A stretch of DNA of 29,773 nucleotides. It comes from an uncultured Bacteroides sp. GTDB lineage: Bacteria > Bacteroidota > Bacteroidia > Bacteroidales > Bacteroidaceae. Below are positions 22,780-29,773 of this stretch, one piece after another (positions within the stretch are counted from its first letter, which is position 1; the number at the start of each line of letters is the position of its first letter). The position numbers and the translations under genes were made by a program. Below the pieces are notes generated by a model, which was given only the letters and a program-made list of their open reading frames with translations, did not search any database and was not told the DNA's origin. The DNA is taken from contig CAMTFK010000031.1 of NCBI GenBank assembly GCA_947071285.1, forward strand, positions 1-29,773. Direction: 5' to 3'.

Positions 22780-24675
22780 TTAGCTGATTATTTCCCCTTC
22801 TTCGCTGATAAGCAAAATCGTAAGTTCTCCTTCGGGCAACAACGGGTCGCAATGCTGATGGCATAGCCGGAGTAGATGCTTACTAAATATTTGCAGGTCA
22901 ACGTCGGAGAGCAAAGTCCACAGTTCGCGGGCCAGGGTGATTTTTTCAATCACGCTTTGCGCATCTTCGCTGCATCCGGCGGAGCGGGCTACTTCGTGCA
23001 GGAAGTCTTTGTTCATTGTCACCTGCTTGCTGTGGGTGTCCAGGTTGCCTTCTGCCAGTTTCACGGCTTTCCCTATCATGATACCTAAAGTTAATGACTT
23101 GATATTTAATTTGGCAGCAATTTTTATAGTCTCTCCGATAAAGTTTCCGTAATGGATGAAAGCTTGTGGGGGTAATTGAGGATAATATCCCCGCACATAT
23201 TTCTCACTTTTCGCACCGGAGTTGATGACGATGCGCGGGCTTCCCGTAGCTCGTCCCACTTCCATAGATTTGCGGATGGAGTCGACGAATGCTTCCGAGG
23301 AGAAAGGCTTCACAATGCCCGAAGTTCCGATAATGGAAATACCGCCTTCTATTCCCAGACGGGGATTGAAAGTGCGCCGGGCTATTTCTTCGCCGCCGGG
23401 GACGGAGATGGTGATGGCATACGGGTTGGGCTGTTTAGGAATCCCGAGGCTTTTAAGACACAGTTTTACATTATCTTCAATCATCTTGCGCGGGGTGTTG
23501 TTGATGGCAGGGCCGCCAACTTCAAGTCCCAGGCCGGGTATAGTGACGATACCTACGCCTTCTCCACCACAGACGATAACGGTATAATCGTCTACAGGTG
23601 TGTTTTTGGGTGCCGGGTCATCCAGACGAAAAGGTATGGCAACGTTAACTCTGATTTCCATGCCATTAGTGATATCGGGATCGTCACCGGCATCTTTGAT
23701 GACGGAGGCATTGGTTTCCATCATCCAGTCGTCATTCAGAAAATCGGAATGGGGCCGGAGTTCCTGCTCTTCGACGGGGACGAATATGGTTTCTCCGTTG
23801 GGGAGGGTGACGGGAAATTCTTTTGGGCGTGATTGGCACTGGATATTAAAGAGGTCCCAAGTGGCGGCTACGGCTGCTGCGGCAGCGCAAGTGCCGGTGG
23901 TTAGTCCGCTACGCAAAGGGTAGAAGTCGGGGAGGAATTTCTCAACCATCCGGCGCAACCCGTGCTCACCATTAACGGGAATAAAGCTGTTGGGCATGTT
24001 GGGGCGGCAGATGGCAAAGATACGGATACCTTCTGCAAGGGCGGCTTCCACTTTCTCGCTGAATCCGCCGGAACATCCGCTTTCTTTTATCAGTATAGCT
24101 TCGGGATGCAACTTCTGCATCAGGAAGCGTTCGTCCTCACCATTGTGATAGTAGTGGAGGTGTTCTTCGGGGAAACCTTCGCGAGCAGCAAGACGGCGTG
24201 AGCTTTCGCGGTCGAGGATGCGGAAGTAGCAACAGGCGCTTTCCTGCCAGAGGGGCTTTAACTTGGCGATGCTCTGCACGCCGGTCAGTGCCAGAAGAAT
24301 GAATATTTCCTGTTCGAGTATCTGCCGGATGGCATCGTCGAAGTTGCGGCACCAAGTAATGTTCTTTTCATCACGGGGTGGGTAAATGCGCTCAAAGCGG
24401 ATGACGGGGAGGGTGAGTTTCATGGATACGGCTTCCACGGTCCGGTGCAGTTGTTCGGCAAAGGGGTGGGCAGCGTCAATAATCAACGCTATAGCCTGCT
24501 TGCGACAAAAGCGTTCCATATCCAGTTCGTCCATGGCGCCTTGCAGGCGAATGCCGTGGTGCATGGTTACTTCCTGCTCGTCGCCTTTGGTGGAGTAGTA
24601 GAATGGTTTTCCGGCTTCTTCAAGGGTATGGGCAGCAATGCGTCCTTCGGTGGTTCCGCCTAATATTAAAATCAT
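22780..24675 (-). CDS. cbiJ-cbiD: CbiJ-CbiD fusion: cobalt-precorrin-6A reductase / C1-methyltransferase
   Basis: This 631-residue two-domain enzyme carries CbiJ/CobK at residues 1-250: MILILGGTTEGR at the N-terminus, IDAAHPFAEQ (66-75), and LALTGVQSIAKL (128-139). CbiD starts at about 255 with its signature RSGLTTGTCAAAAA, followed by VCGGEGVGIVTIPGLG and the GTSGIVKPFS loop. CbiD adds the C1 methyl group to cobalt-precorrin-5B, and CbiJ then reduces cobalt-precorrin-6A, so the fusion joins consecutive steps. It begins 23 bp after the CbiG-CbiF gene stops. Both halves look complete. Confidence 0.93.
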   Translation of the reverse strand: MILILGGTTEGRIAAHTLEEAGKPFYYSTKGDEQEVTMHHGIRLQGAMDELDMERFCRKQAIALIIDAAHPFAEQLHRTVEAVSMKLTLPVIRFERIYPPRDEKNITWCRNFDDAIRQILEQEIFILLALTGVQSIAKLKPLWQESACCYFRILDRESSRRLAAREGFPEEHLHYYHNGEDERFLMQKLHPEAILIKESGCSGGFSEKVEAALAEGIRIFAICRPNMPNSFIPVNGEHGLRRMVEKFLPDFYPLRSGLTTGTCAAAAAVAATWDLFNIQCQSRPKEFPVTLPNGETIFVPVEEQELRPHSDFLNDDWMMETNASVIKDAGDDPDITNGMEIRVNVAIPFRLDDPAPKNTPVDDYTVIVCGGEGVGIVTIPGLGLEVGGPAINNTPRKMIEDNVKLCLKSLGIPKQPNPYAITISVPGGEEIARRTFNPRLGIEGGISIIGTSGIVKPFSSEAFVDSIRKSMEVGRATGSPRIVINSGAKSEKYVRGYYPQLPPQAFIHYGNFIGETIKIAAKLNIKSLTLGIMIGKAVKLAEGNLDTHSKQVTMNKDFLHEVARSAGCSEDAQSVIEKITLARELWTLLSDVDLQIFSKHLLRLCHQHCDPLLPEGELTILLISEEGEIIS

Positions 24676-24698
24676 AGTTTGAAGTTATTAGTTATTAA

Positions 24699-26534
24699 TT
24701 ACTTGCGAAAAAGATGTTTGAACTCATGGGCATAGAGCCGTGAAAGTCCTTCACGGTTGCCGATGGCATCGCCTACCACAATCATGGTGGTGAGCGTCAG
24801 GTTGTTCTCTTCCACTATTGCGGCAAGATCCTTTAAGTCTCCACGGTAGATGCGCTCGTCTTTCCAGGTGAGGCGGTAGCAGACGGCTACGGGAGTGGTT
24901 GCGGGGTATGCACGCAAGAGTTCTTCCTGCACTTGTCGGGCAATGCCGGCACTGAGGAAGATGCACATGGTGCTCTGCGAACGTGCCAGCAGGTGGAGTT
25001 GTTCGCGCTCCGGCATGGGGGTGCGTCCTTCACCACGGGTGAGGATGATGCTTTGCACCTTCTCGGGGATGGTGAACTGCGATTTCAATGCGGCGGCGGC
25101 AGCTTGGAATGAGGAAATTCCCGGTGTGATGTGATAGTTCATCTGATGCTGGTCGAAGTAGTTCATTTGCTCCTGAATGGCACCGTAGATACAAGGGTCG
25201 CCGGTGTGCAGACGGACAATGAATGCGCCTCTGTCATAAAATTCCTTCATAAGGACAAACTGTTCTTCCAAGTCCATAGATGCCGAACTGCGCACCGTGG
25301 CGCCCGGCTTGGCGCAAAATGTCAGTTCGCGGGGGACAAGGCTGCCTGCGTAAAGAATCAGGTCGGCTTTTTCCAACATCTGACGACCACGCACGGAGAT
25401 GAGGTCGGGGTCGCCCGGTCCGGCGCCCACGATTTCGATATGCCCCTGGCGGAGTACGCCTTTTTCAATAGCTATGGCCATGGTGTAGTTTTCGCCTTTT
25501 AGTTTGTACAGCAGCAGTTCTCCACCGTCGGCGGAAAGGGAAGCGGCGGCTTCGGAGACGCTGGGCGTGCCCATATGCTTCTCTACCACAGGGCTGGGAT
25601 TGGGGACGGAGACTTCTTTCAGCTCGTCCGCACTGTAATAATGTATTTGGTAAGCGCGTGCCAGTTCTTGGATGACCGGTTCGTCGCGTTTCTCGTTGAT
25701 GGTGGCGATGCACTTCACGGCACGGGGCATGATGCAGTTGTGAATCATCCTGTAGAAGATTTTCTGGATGACATCTTGCACCGGACCTGCCTGATGCGCC
25801 AGTCCGATGCCGACGTGCAGCACTTGGGGGACGAAGAACAGGGCAGGTGTCTCCTGGGTGTTGTGCAGGAAAGGGGTGACGAGTATCACCAGTTCATACT
25901 CGCTGAGTTCTATGTCTCCAAACTGCCCGTAGTGAATATCCACGTGTGAGGGGCATGTCTTTTCCAGATAATCCGTTCCTGCGTCGCGGACTTCGAGGAA
26001 GAGGGCGGTGGGGACTTTCTTCACGAAAAGGCTGATGATGTTGTTCATCATGCCGTCTTCCGTTTCACCGGGGATGGTGGCCCAGTCGTATTTATCACCC
26101 AGGGTGTCCAGTGCCCAGAGTCCGGTGCGGTCACTTTGGGTGGTGATGACAGGTTCGGCACCGAGAATGTGGGCGATGCTTTCTGTCATTTCGTTGGCCT
26201 TGCCGATATGTCCCGAGAGGACTGAAACGGCATAGCGGCCGGTGCTGTCCACACAGATTACGGCGGGGTCGGTATGTTTATCTTTCACGTGAGGAGCGAT
26301 GGCACGGACGCAGATGCCCATGGCACCGATGAAGATAAAGGCATCGTAGCGATGGAAACACAGTGCCATGAATTCTTCGTAAGAAGAAACATACGTACAA
26401 TCAGGGGCGGGAGTGGTGGTGATTATCTCGGAGTCGGGAAATTCATTACTTAGCGTTCGTGCGATGGGCAGACTGCTTTCGGAAATCAGCATAATAGCTA
26501 CCTGCATAGGGGTGCTTTCATTATTTCTATTCAT
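24699..26534 (-). CDS. cbiG-cbiF: CbiG-CbiF fusion: cobalt-precorrin-5A hydrolase / C11-methyltransferase
   Basis: This is a 611-residue fusion. Residues about 11-358 are CbiG, which opens the delta-lactone of cobalt-precorrin-5A: FIGAMGICVRAIAPH (68-82), SVLSGHIGKANEMT (104-117), then VGIGLAHQAG (241-250, in place of the usual VGIGCRRG). Residues 364-611 are CbiF/CobM, the C11-methyltransferase: VGAGPGDPDLISVRG (369-383), LHTGDPCIYGA and the ITPGISSFQAAAAAL motif. CbiF produces the substrate of CbiG. ATG 26534 overlaps the CbiET stop by 4 bp (ATGA) and is preferred. ATG 26507 (MQVAIML) would remove a 9-residue lead created by a local duplication. Confidence 0.92.
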   Translation of the reverse strand: MNRNNESTPMQVAIMLISESSLPIARTLSNEFPDSEIITTTPAPDCTYVSSYEEFMALCFHRYDAFIFIGAMGICVRAIAPHVKDKHTDPAVICVDSTGRYAVSVLSGHIGKANEMTESIAHILGAEPVITTQSDRTGLWALDTLGDKYDWATIPGETEDGMMNNIISLFVKKVPTALFLEVRDAGTDYLEKTCPSHVDIHYGQFGDIELSEYELVILVTPFLHNTQETPALFFVPQVLHVGIGLAHQAGPVQDVIQKIFYRMIHNCIMPRAVKCIATINEKRDEPVIQELARAYQIHYYSADELKEVSVPNPSPVVEKHMGTPSVSEAAASLSADGGELLLYKLKGENYTMAIAIEKGVLRQGHIEIVGAGPGDPDLISVRGRQMLEKADLILYAGSLVPRELTFCAKPGATVRSSASMDLEEQFVLMKEFYDRGAFIVRLHTGDPCIYGAIQEQMNYFDQHQMNYHITPGISSFQAAAAALKSQFTIPEKVQSIILTRGEGRTPMPEREQLHLLARSQSTMCIFLSAGIARQVQEELLRAYPATTPVAVCYRLTWKDERIYRGDLKDLAAIVEENNLTLTTMIVVGDAIGNREGLSRLYAHEFKHLFRK

Positions 26535-26558
26535 AAGATTGCTTTCATTATTTCTATT
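26513..26558. repeat. 19-bp direct repeat across the CbiET/CbiGF junction
   Basis: TGCTTTCATTATTTCTATT occurs at 26513-26531 and, identical, at 26540-26558, period 27 bp. The first copy encodes the start of CbiG-CbiF, the second the end of CbiE-CbiT. The period is nine codons, consistent with an in-frame duplication that moved the start upstream into an ATGA overlap. Confidence 0.85.
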
Positions 26559-27775
26559 GGGTTATATTCATTGAGTGCGATGTGCAGGGAGGGTTGCAGA
26601 AGCATTCCTGCGGTTTTTGTTCCTTTCCGGAACAATTCTCTGCTATTGGGGGATACGGAGTTGAAGACGATGCAGCCGCCGGGTTGCAACACTTCTTTGA
26701 GGCGTATCAGTATTTCTTCTAATTGTCCGCCATGTCCGCCGATGAAAACGGCGTCGGGACGGGGAAGGTCTTCCACTTTGGTTTGCAGGAAGTCTCCGAT
26801 GATTGCCGTGATTCCCGGCGCACCGAAATGGCGGGAGTTGGTATGCATCAGTTCTTCACCTTCGGGGCGTATCTCAAATGAAACGACCGTGAGGTGTGGA
26901 AATTGCAGACGGGCTTCGATGGAGACGGAACCTGTGCAGAAACCAATGTCCCAAAAGACACGGCGACGATTGAGTTCCAAAGCTTGCAAGGTAAGCAGGC
27001 GAATAGGAGATTTGGTTATCATACGGGCGCGTCCGTCAAGGTGGGCGAATTGGTCGTCGGGGAGGCCGAAGGGGCGATGGCTACCTATGGGTGCCGTAGC
27101 TGACCACCTATCAGTGTCGTAGCAGAGCAACAGGTTGTTGGGGTGTTCAAAAGTCTCTTTGGTGGCTTCTTCAAGGCTCAGTTGCCGGATACGTTCTTTT
27201 TCGGGATTGCCGAGGTGCTCGCCTACGTACATGGTGTAGTAGTTGTAACCGTATTCCAACATTCGGGCGGCAATGGTGGCAGGGGTATGTTCTCGGTCAG
27301 TCAGTATTCCGATTTTTGGAGTGCGTTCTATCAGGGCACGGTCAAACTCTTGCCACGGACGCCCGGTCAGGGAGACGGTACGCATATCATCGTAAGGCAT
27401 TACCAGCCTGTGCGCTAATGTCTGCAAGGAGTTGAAAGCCGGATAGAGCTGTATTTCCGCATCGGGTAATTTCCGTTTTATGGTATTGGCAAAACCGAAG
27501 AAGAGCGGATCGCCGGAGGCGAAAACGATGATTGCAGTGCCGGAAGCATTTTGTGTAGATGCTTCAAACACATTTTCATACTGAGCAAACACATTATCCA
27601 ATGGCACGGTAATGGAAATCCATTCCGAGCCTTCCGGAAGCAGCGTCCCTACAATCTCCCGATGACGTAAACCACCGGAGAATATTTTCCCTTCATGTAT
27701 CTGTAGCAGCACTTCGGGCGGGAAGAAAGGTTTCCGGTTGTCGTCCATGCCTATGATTATAAACTTTCGTTTCAT
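26531..27775 (-). CDS. cbiE-cbiT: CbiE-CbiT fusion (CobL-type C5/C15 methyltransferase, decarboxylating)
   Basis: This 414-residue CobL-type enzyme has the CbiE tetrapyrrole methylase in residues 1-205 (IIIGMDDN at 6-13, GGLRHREIV at 34-42, FASGDPLFFGFA at 85-96) and CbiT at about 245-414. The SAM-binding loop WDIGFCTGSVSIE (275-287) has Phe-Cys where the family normally has Ala-Gly (GAGTGS). Together they methylate C5 and C15 and remove the C12 acetate carboxyl of cobalt-precorrin-7. ATG 27775 (MKRKFIIIG) is chosen because the family begins there; an ATG at 27799 would add eight residues from a repeat region. The stop overlaps CbiG-CbiF by 4 bp. Confidence 0.92.
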   Translation of the reverse strand: MKRKFIIIGMDDNRKPFFPPEVLLQIHEGKIFSGGLRHREIVGTLLPEGSEWISITVPLDNVFAQYENVFEASTQNASGTAIIVFASGDPLFFGFANTIKRKLPDAEIQLYPAFNSLQTLAHRLVMPYDDMRTVSLTGRPWQEFDRALIERTPKIGILTDREHTPATIAARMLEYGYNYYTMYVGEHLGNPEKERIRQLSLEEATKETFEHPNNLLLCYDTDRWSATAPIGSHRPFGLPDDQFAHLDGRARMITKSPIRLLTLQALELNRRRVFWDIGFCTGSVSIEARLQFPHLTVVSFEIRPEGEELMHTNSRHFGAPGITAIIGDFLQTKVEDLPRPDAVFIGGHGGQLEEILIRLKEVLQPGGCIVFNSVSPNSRELFRKGTKTAGMLLQPSLHIALNEYNPIEIMKAIL

Positions 27776-27795
27776 GGTTGTTGAATTTATGAGTG

Positions 27796-27881
27796 ACAAG
27801 CTACAAGCTACAAGCTACAAGTGCCTTTCGGCATGATAGCCGGGGCATAGCGCAGCAACTTGTTCCCCGTAGCTTGTAGCT
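27796..27881. repeat. ACAAGCT tandem repeat with inverted partner
   Basis: The 7-bp unit ACAAGCT is repeated three times plus ACAAG (27796-27821). An inverted copy AGCTTGTAGCT lies at 27871-27881, so the transcript could fold over about 85 bases. It fills most of the 128-bp gap between CbiH-CbiC and CbiE-CbiT. Confidence 0.75.
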
Positions 27882-27888
27882 CGTTACT

Positions 27889-27905
27889 AACGGGCTTTGC
27901 CCGTT
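27889..27905. terminator. Small GC-rich hairpin at the CbiH-CbiC stop
   Basis: AACGGGC (27889-27895) pairs with GCCCGTT (27899-27905) around a TTT loop. The hairpin reaches into the stop codon of the CbiH-CbiC gene. There is no T-run behind it, so it may trim or protect the mRNA end rather than terminate. Confidence 0.4.
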
Positions 27906-29319
27906 ACACATCCCGTCCCGGCCTCAATTGTTCCGCATCATTATAACAAAGTATCGCATTCACCAGCGTTGCCGCCAGATTGCTGCCGCCTTTGCGTCCT
28001 TCCACAATCAACTTCGGGATTTCTATGAACGGCTTCACCATGTGTTTAGACTCCTGCACATGCACGAAGCCTACAGGTGCAGCAATTATACCGCTTGGTG
28101 CAGCTTTTCCTTTCCGTACCAGGTCGCAAAGTTCCATCAACGCGGTCGGTGCATTGCCGAATACGAACAATGCATCCGGATGTTCTTCCACCGCCAGACG
28201 TATGCCCGCCTGTGTACGGGTAATTCCTTTATCCGCAGCCATAGCTGCCACCCGTTCGTCGGCAAGATAGCATTTCACCTCTACACCCAGTCGTTGCAGG
28301 GCACCCTTGCGAATTCCACTGGCGGCCATCGTCACATCCGTAACAATCGTTTTCAGCTTTCCTTCCGCTATTTTCAGGTAGAGTTTCTCCACTGCACCTT
28401 CGTCTGTATAAAGCAGATTTTCCATGTCAAAATCCGCCGTCGTATGGATGGCGTGTAGCAATGCCCATTTATGGTCGAGAGGTATATTCTGATTCTTTAA
28501 TTCCGATTCGATGGTACGGAAACTTTGTATCATGATGTCCTGACCGATAGTAAGTTGAGAATTGGCTGCGCCGTGCCGGGTATAGTATCCGCGGGGGGTG
28601 ATGAACTTGTCTTTCCACGCGTAAGACTGTGAATTGCCAATCAGCACCACAGTAAACATATCCACTTCTTCGGGGTTGAAATCGCGGAGCGTTGTCAGGT
28701 GTACTTCCTCTTCTTCGCGTCCTGCCTGGCGCACATAGCCTACCGGAGTTTCCGGAGCACATCCTTCAGCCAGGAATATTTCTTTCAGGCGGTAAAGCTG
28801 CCAGTAGCGCCCTTCACTTTTCGGATTATACACAGCCGTTACGAAATCAGCCATTGCTGCCGCACGGATGCGCCGTTCAATGCGTTCCCATGGCGTCATC
28901 AGATCGGAAAGGGAAATCACGCAGAAGTCATGTCCCACAGGAGCACCCAGCAGTGAGGCCGCTTTCTGGAAAGCACTGATACCCGGCAGCGCAATCACTT
29001 CCACCGCACTGTTCCGTTCCCGCTTCATTTCATAAATCAGCGGCGTCATGCCATAAATCCCTGCATCGCCGGAGCTGATGACGCAAATCGTCTTCCCTTG
29101 TTCCGCCAGCTCGAAAGCTTGTTCCGCACGAGTACGTTCCCGCTTCATGCCGGTGTCTATACATTCTGTTCCGGGGTGGAGATAAGGTTGGATAAACTGG
29201 AAATAATATTTATATCCCACTACTACATCCGCCTCTTGAACCGCATTCAGAACTGCGGGCGTGATGTCTTGTTCGCTGCCGGGACCAATGCCGGCAACTA
29301 TTATCTTAGGCTGTTTCAT
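27904..29319 (-). CDS. cbiH-cbiC: CbiH-CbiC fusion: C17-methyltransferase / precorrin-8 methylmutase
   Basis: This is a 471-residue fusion. Residues 1-245 are CbiH/CobJ, which methylates C17 and contracts the ring: VAGIGPGSEQDITP (8-21), VVVGYKYY, ISSGDAGIYGM (81-91) and ALPGISAFQKAASLLGAP. Residues about 257-471 are CbiC/CobH, which migrates the C11 methyl to C12: IGQDIMIQSFRTIE (258-271), catalytic His292 in HAIHTTADFD, and GNAPTAL near the C-terminus. The two steps are early and late in the pathway, so the fusion does not channel consecutive intermediates. ATG 29319 is chosen because the earlier in-frame ATG 29343 overlaps the -7 box. Confidence 0.93.
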   Translation of the reverse strand: MKQPKIIVAGIGPGSEQDITPAVLNAVQEADVVVGYKYYFQFIQPYLHPGTECIDTGMKRERTRAEQAFELAEQGKTICVISSGDAGIYGMTPLIYEMKRERNSAVEVIALPGISAFQKAASLLGAPVGHDFCVISLSDLMTPWERIERRIRAAAMADFVTAVYNPKSEGRYWQLYRLKEIFLAEGCAPETPVGYVRQAGREEEEVHLTTLRDFNPEEVDMFTVVLIGNSQSYAWKDKFITPRGYYTRHGAANSQLTIGQDIMIQSFRTIESELKNQNIPLDHKWALLHAIHTTADFDMENLLYTDEGAVEKLYLKIAEGKLKTIVTDVTMAASGIRKGALQRLGVEVKCYLADERVAAMAADKGITRTQAGIRLAVEEHPDALFVFGNAPTALMELCDLVRKGKAAPSGIIAAPVGFVHVQESKHMVKPFIEIPKLIVEGRKGGSNLAATLVNAILCYNDAEQLRPGRDV

Positions 29320-29340
29320 ATCGCTTTTATTTCTACAACG

Positions 29341-29348
29341 CAAAGATA
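29341..29348 (-). promoter_or_regulatory. -7 promoter element of the cbiHC operon
   Basis: The minus strand reads TATCTTTG, a perfect TAnnTTTG. Start near 29334 leaves a leader of about 15 bases before ATG 29319, so there is no room for a riboswitch after this promoter. No -33 TTTG is visible. Confidence 0.5.
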
Positions 29349-29396
29349 CGCTCTATTCTTTAAACTTCGGGTATAAAAGGGAGTAAAAAGGGGGAC

Positions 29397-29456
29397 AAAA
29401 AAGGGCTACACCCTTTACCCGGGATGGTGTAGCCATCCGAGGCAAAGGGTGTAGCC
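29397..29456 (-). terminator. Nested-hairpin terminator after cbiK
   Basis: GGCTACACCCTTT (29404-29416) and AAAGGGTGTAGCC (29444-29456) form a perfect 13-bp stem. An inner 6-bp hairpin (29422-29427 with 29433-29438) sits in the loop. On the minus strand the stem is followed by C and then six T (29402-29397). A third AAAGGGTGTAGC lies at 29466-29477 and touches the cbiK stop codon. It lies 21 bp after the cbiK stop and before the cbiHC -7 box. Confidence 0.8.
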
Positions 29457-29476
29457 TTAAGGGGGAAAGGGTGTAG

Positions 29477-29773
29477 CTATTTCAACAATGCTTCTACGTG
29501 CTCCATATAGAGCTTTCGGATAGCGGGCAGCTCGCCCAGTCCTTGCATACGCACATTCACCTGGTAGCCTGCTTTTTCCAGTTCCGGTTGCCATACTCCG
29601 ACGATGTCTTCCTTTGTATGATTGCCGCATACCAGCAACAACGGTACAAGCGTCACCTGCTTCGGACGGGTTTCTTTCAACTGTGCCAATGCGGATTCCA
29701 GCGTGGGGTATCCTTCGATAGTGCTGACGTGGAAGTTTTTCAGCCCGTGCGCTTTCATCATATAGTCCAGCAT
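29477..29773 (-). CDS. cbiK: Sirohydrochlorin cobaltochelatase CbiK, C-terminal part
   Basis: The last 98 residues of an anaerobic cobaltochelatase of the CbiK family (about 260-300 residues), which inserts Co2+ into sirohydrochlorin at the start of the anaerobic cobalamin route. Visible metal-site residues are the glutamate in HVSTIEGYPT (Glu20 of the fragment) and the histidine in VPLLLVCGNHTKED (His52). Their spacing of 32 matches Glu175 and His207 as I recall them for Salmonella CbiK. The gene runs off the window end; the Met at the edge is internal, not a start. It is followed by a strong terminator. Confidence 0.88.
   Translation of the reverse strand: MLDYMMKAHGLKNFHVSTIEGYPTLESALAQLKETRPKQVTLVPLLLVCGNHTKEDIVGVWQPELEKAGYQVNVRMQGLGELPAIRKLYMEHVEALLK

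Noticed and set aside
23176..23832. A 218-residue plus-strand open frame
   Set aside because: It is antisense to the CbiD domain, which has all family motifs on the minus strand.
27796..27821. Possible CRISPR array
   Set aside because: The repeat unit is 7 bp without spacers; it is a simple tandem repeat.

Overview
The window looks like a chromosomal contig of a gut Bacteroides (Bacteroidales). The evidence is the gene content (a GH2 beta-galactosidase with signal peptide, an OPT transporter, DUF1573 and DUF1460 proteins, a fimbrillin/GLUG lipoprotein, a TPR-HTH membrane regulator, fused anaerobic cobalamin genes) and repeated matches to the Bacteroides -7 promoter element TAnnTTTG. The species cannot be fixed from sequence alone. 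The first 48 bases are Illumina Nextera adapter, not genome, and the last gene is cut by the window end.

Layout. 49-283: a decayed 5' fragment of a sugar-nucleotide epimerase gene and a perfect 30-bp-arm hairpin. 284-7258 (minus): a DUF1460 periplasmic amidase-like protein, then, read from 7258 downward, a tight operon of OPT transporter, secreted alpha/beta esterase and secreted GH2 beta-galactosidase. 7259-8111: repeats and a DUF1573 protein. 8112-8834 (minus): cbiL, cut off from the main cobalamin cluster. 8920-13181 (minus): a membrane-anchored TPR/HTH regulator, a fimbrillin-like GLUG lipoprotein and a 71-aa peptide ahead of it. 13526-16414 (plus): an AraC regulator, rclC and rclA, a Bacteroides version of the reactive-chlorine resistance locus of E. 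coli, without an rclB. 16531-21133 (plus): a BtuF/BtuC/BtuD-type ABC importer and a MATE transporter in one overlapping operon. 21130-22705 (minus): an outer-membrane beta-barrel protein and a short-chain dehydrogenase. 22780-29773 (minus): the main anaerobic cobalamin block.

The cobalamin genes work together. CbiK (partial) inserts cobalt into sirohydrochlorin. CbiL, CbiH, CbiF, CbiG, CbiD, CbiJ, CbiE, CbiT and CbiC then methylate, contract, reduce, decarboxylate and rearrange the ring to cobyrinate. Eight of these activities are packed into four two-domain fusions (CbiH-CbiC, CbiE-CbiT, CbiG-CbiF, CbiJ-CbiD). The neighbouring ABC importer probably carries corrinoid, but an iron-chelate substrate is not excluded. 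I found no B12 box in any intergenic gap, so any cobalamin riboswitch for this block should lie upstream of cbiK, outside the window.

The observations most worth follow-up are: the rcl locus with two 7-bp direct repeats exactly 21 bp apart abutting the predicted rclC promoter; a long imperfect stem in the leader of the ABC importer operon; the 71-aa peptide with a Gly-Gly motif in front of the fimbrillin-like lipoprotein, with twin TGTACAATT sites upstream; and short direct duplications at two gene junctions. I see no CRISPR array, tRNA, rRNA, insertion sequence or complete mobile element.
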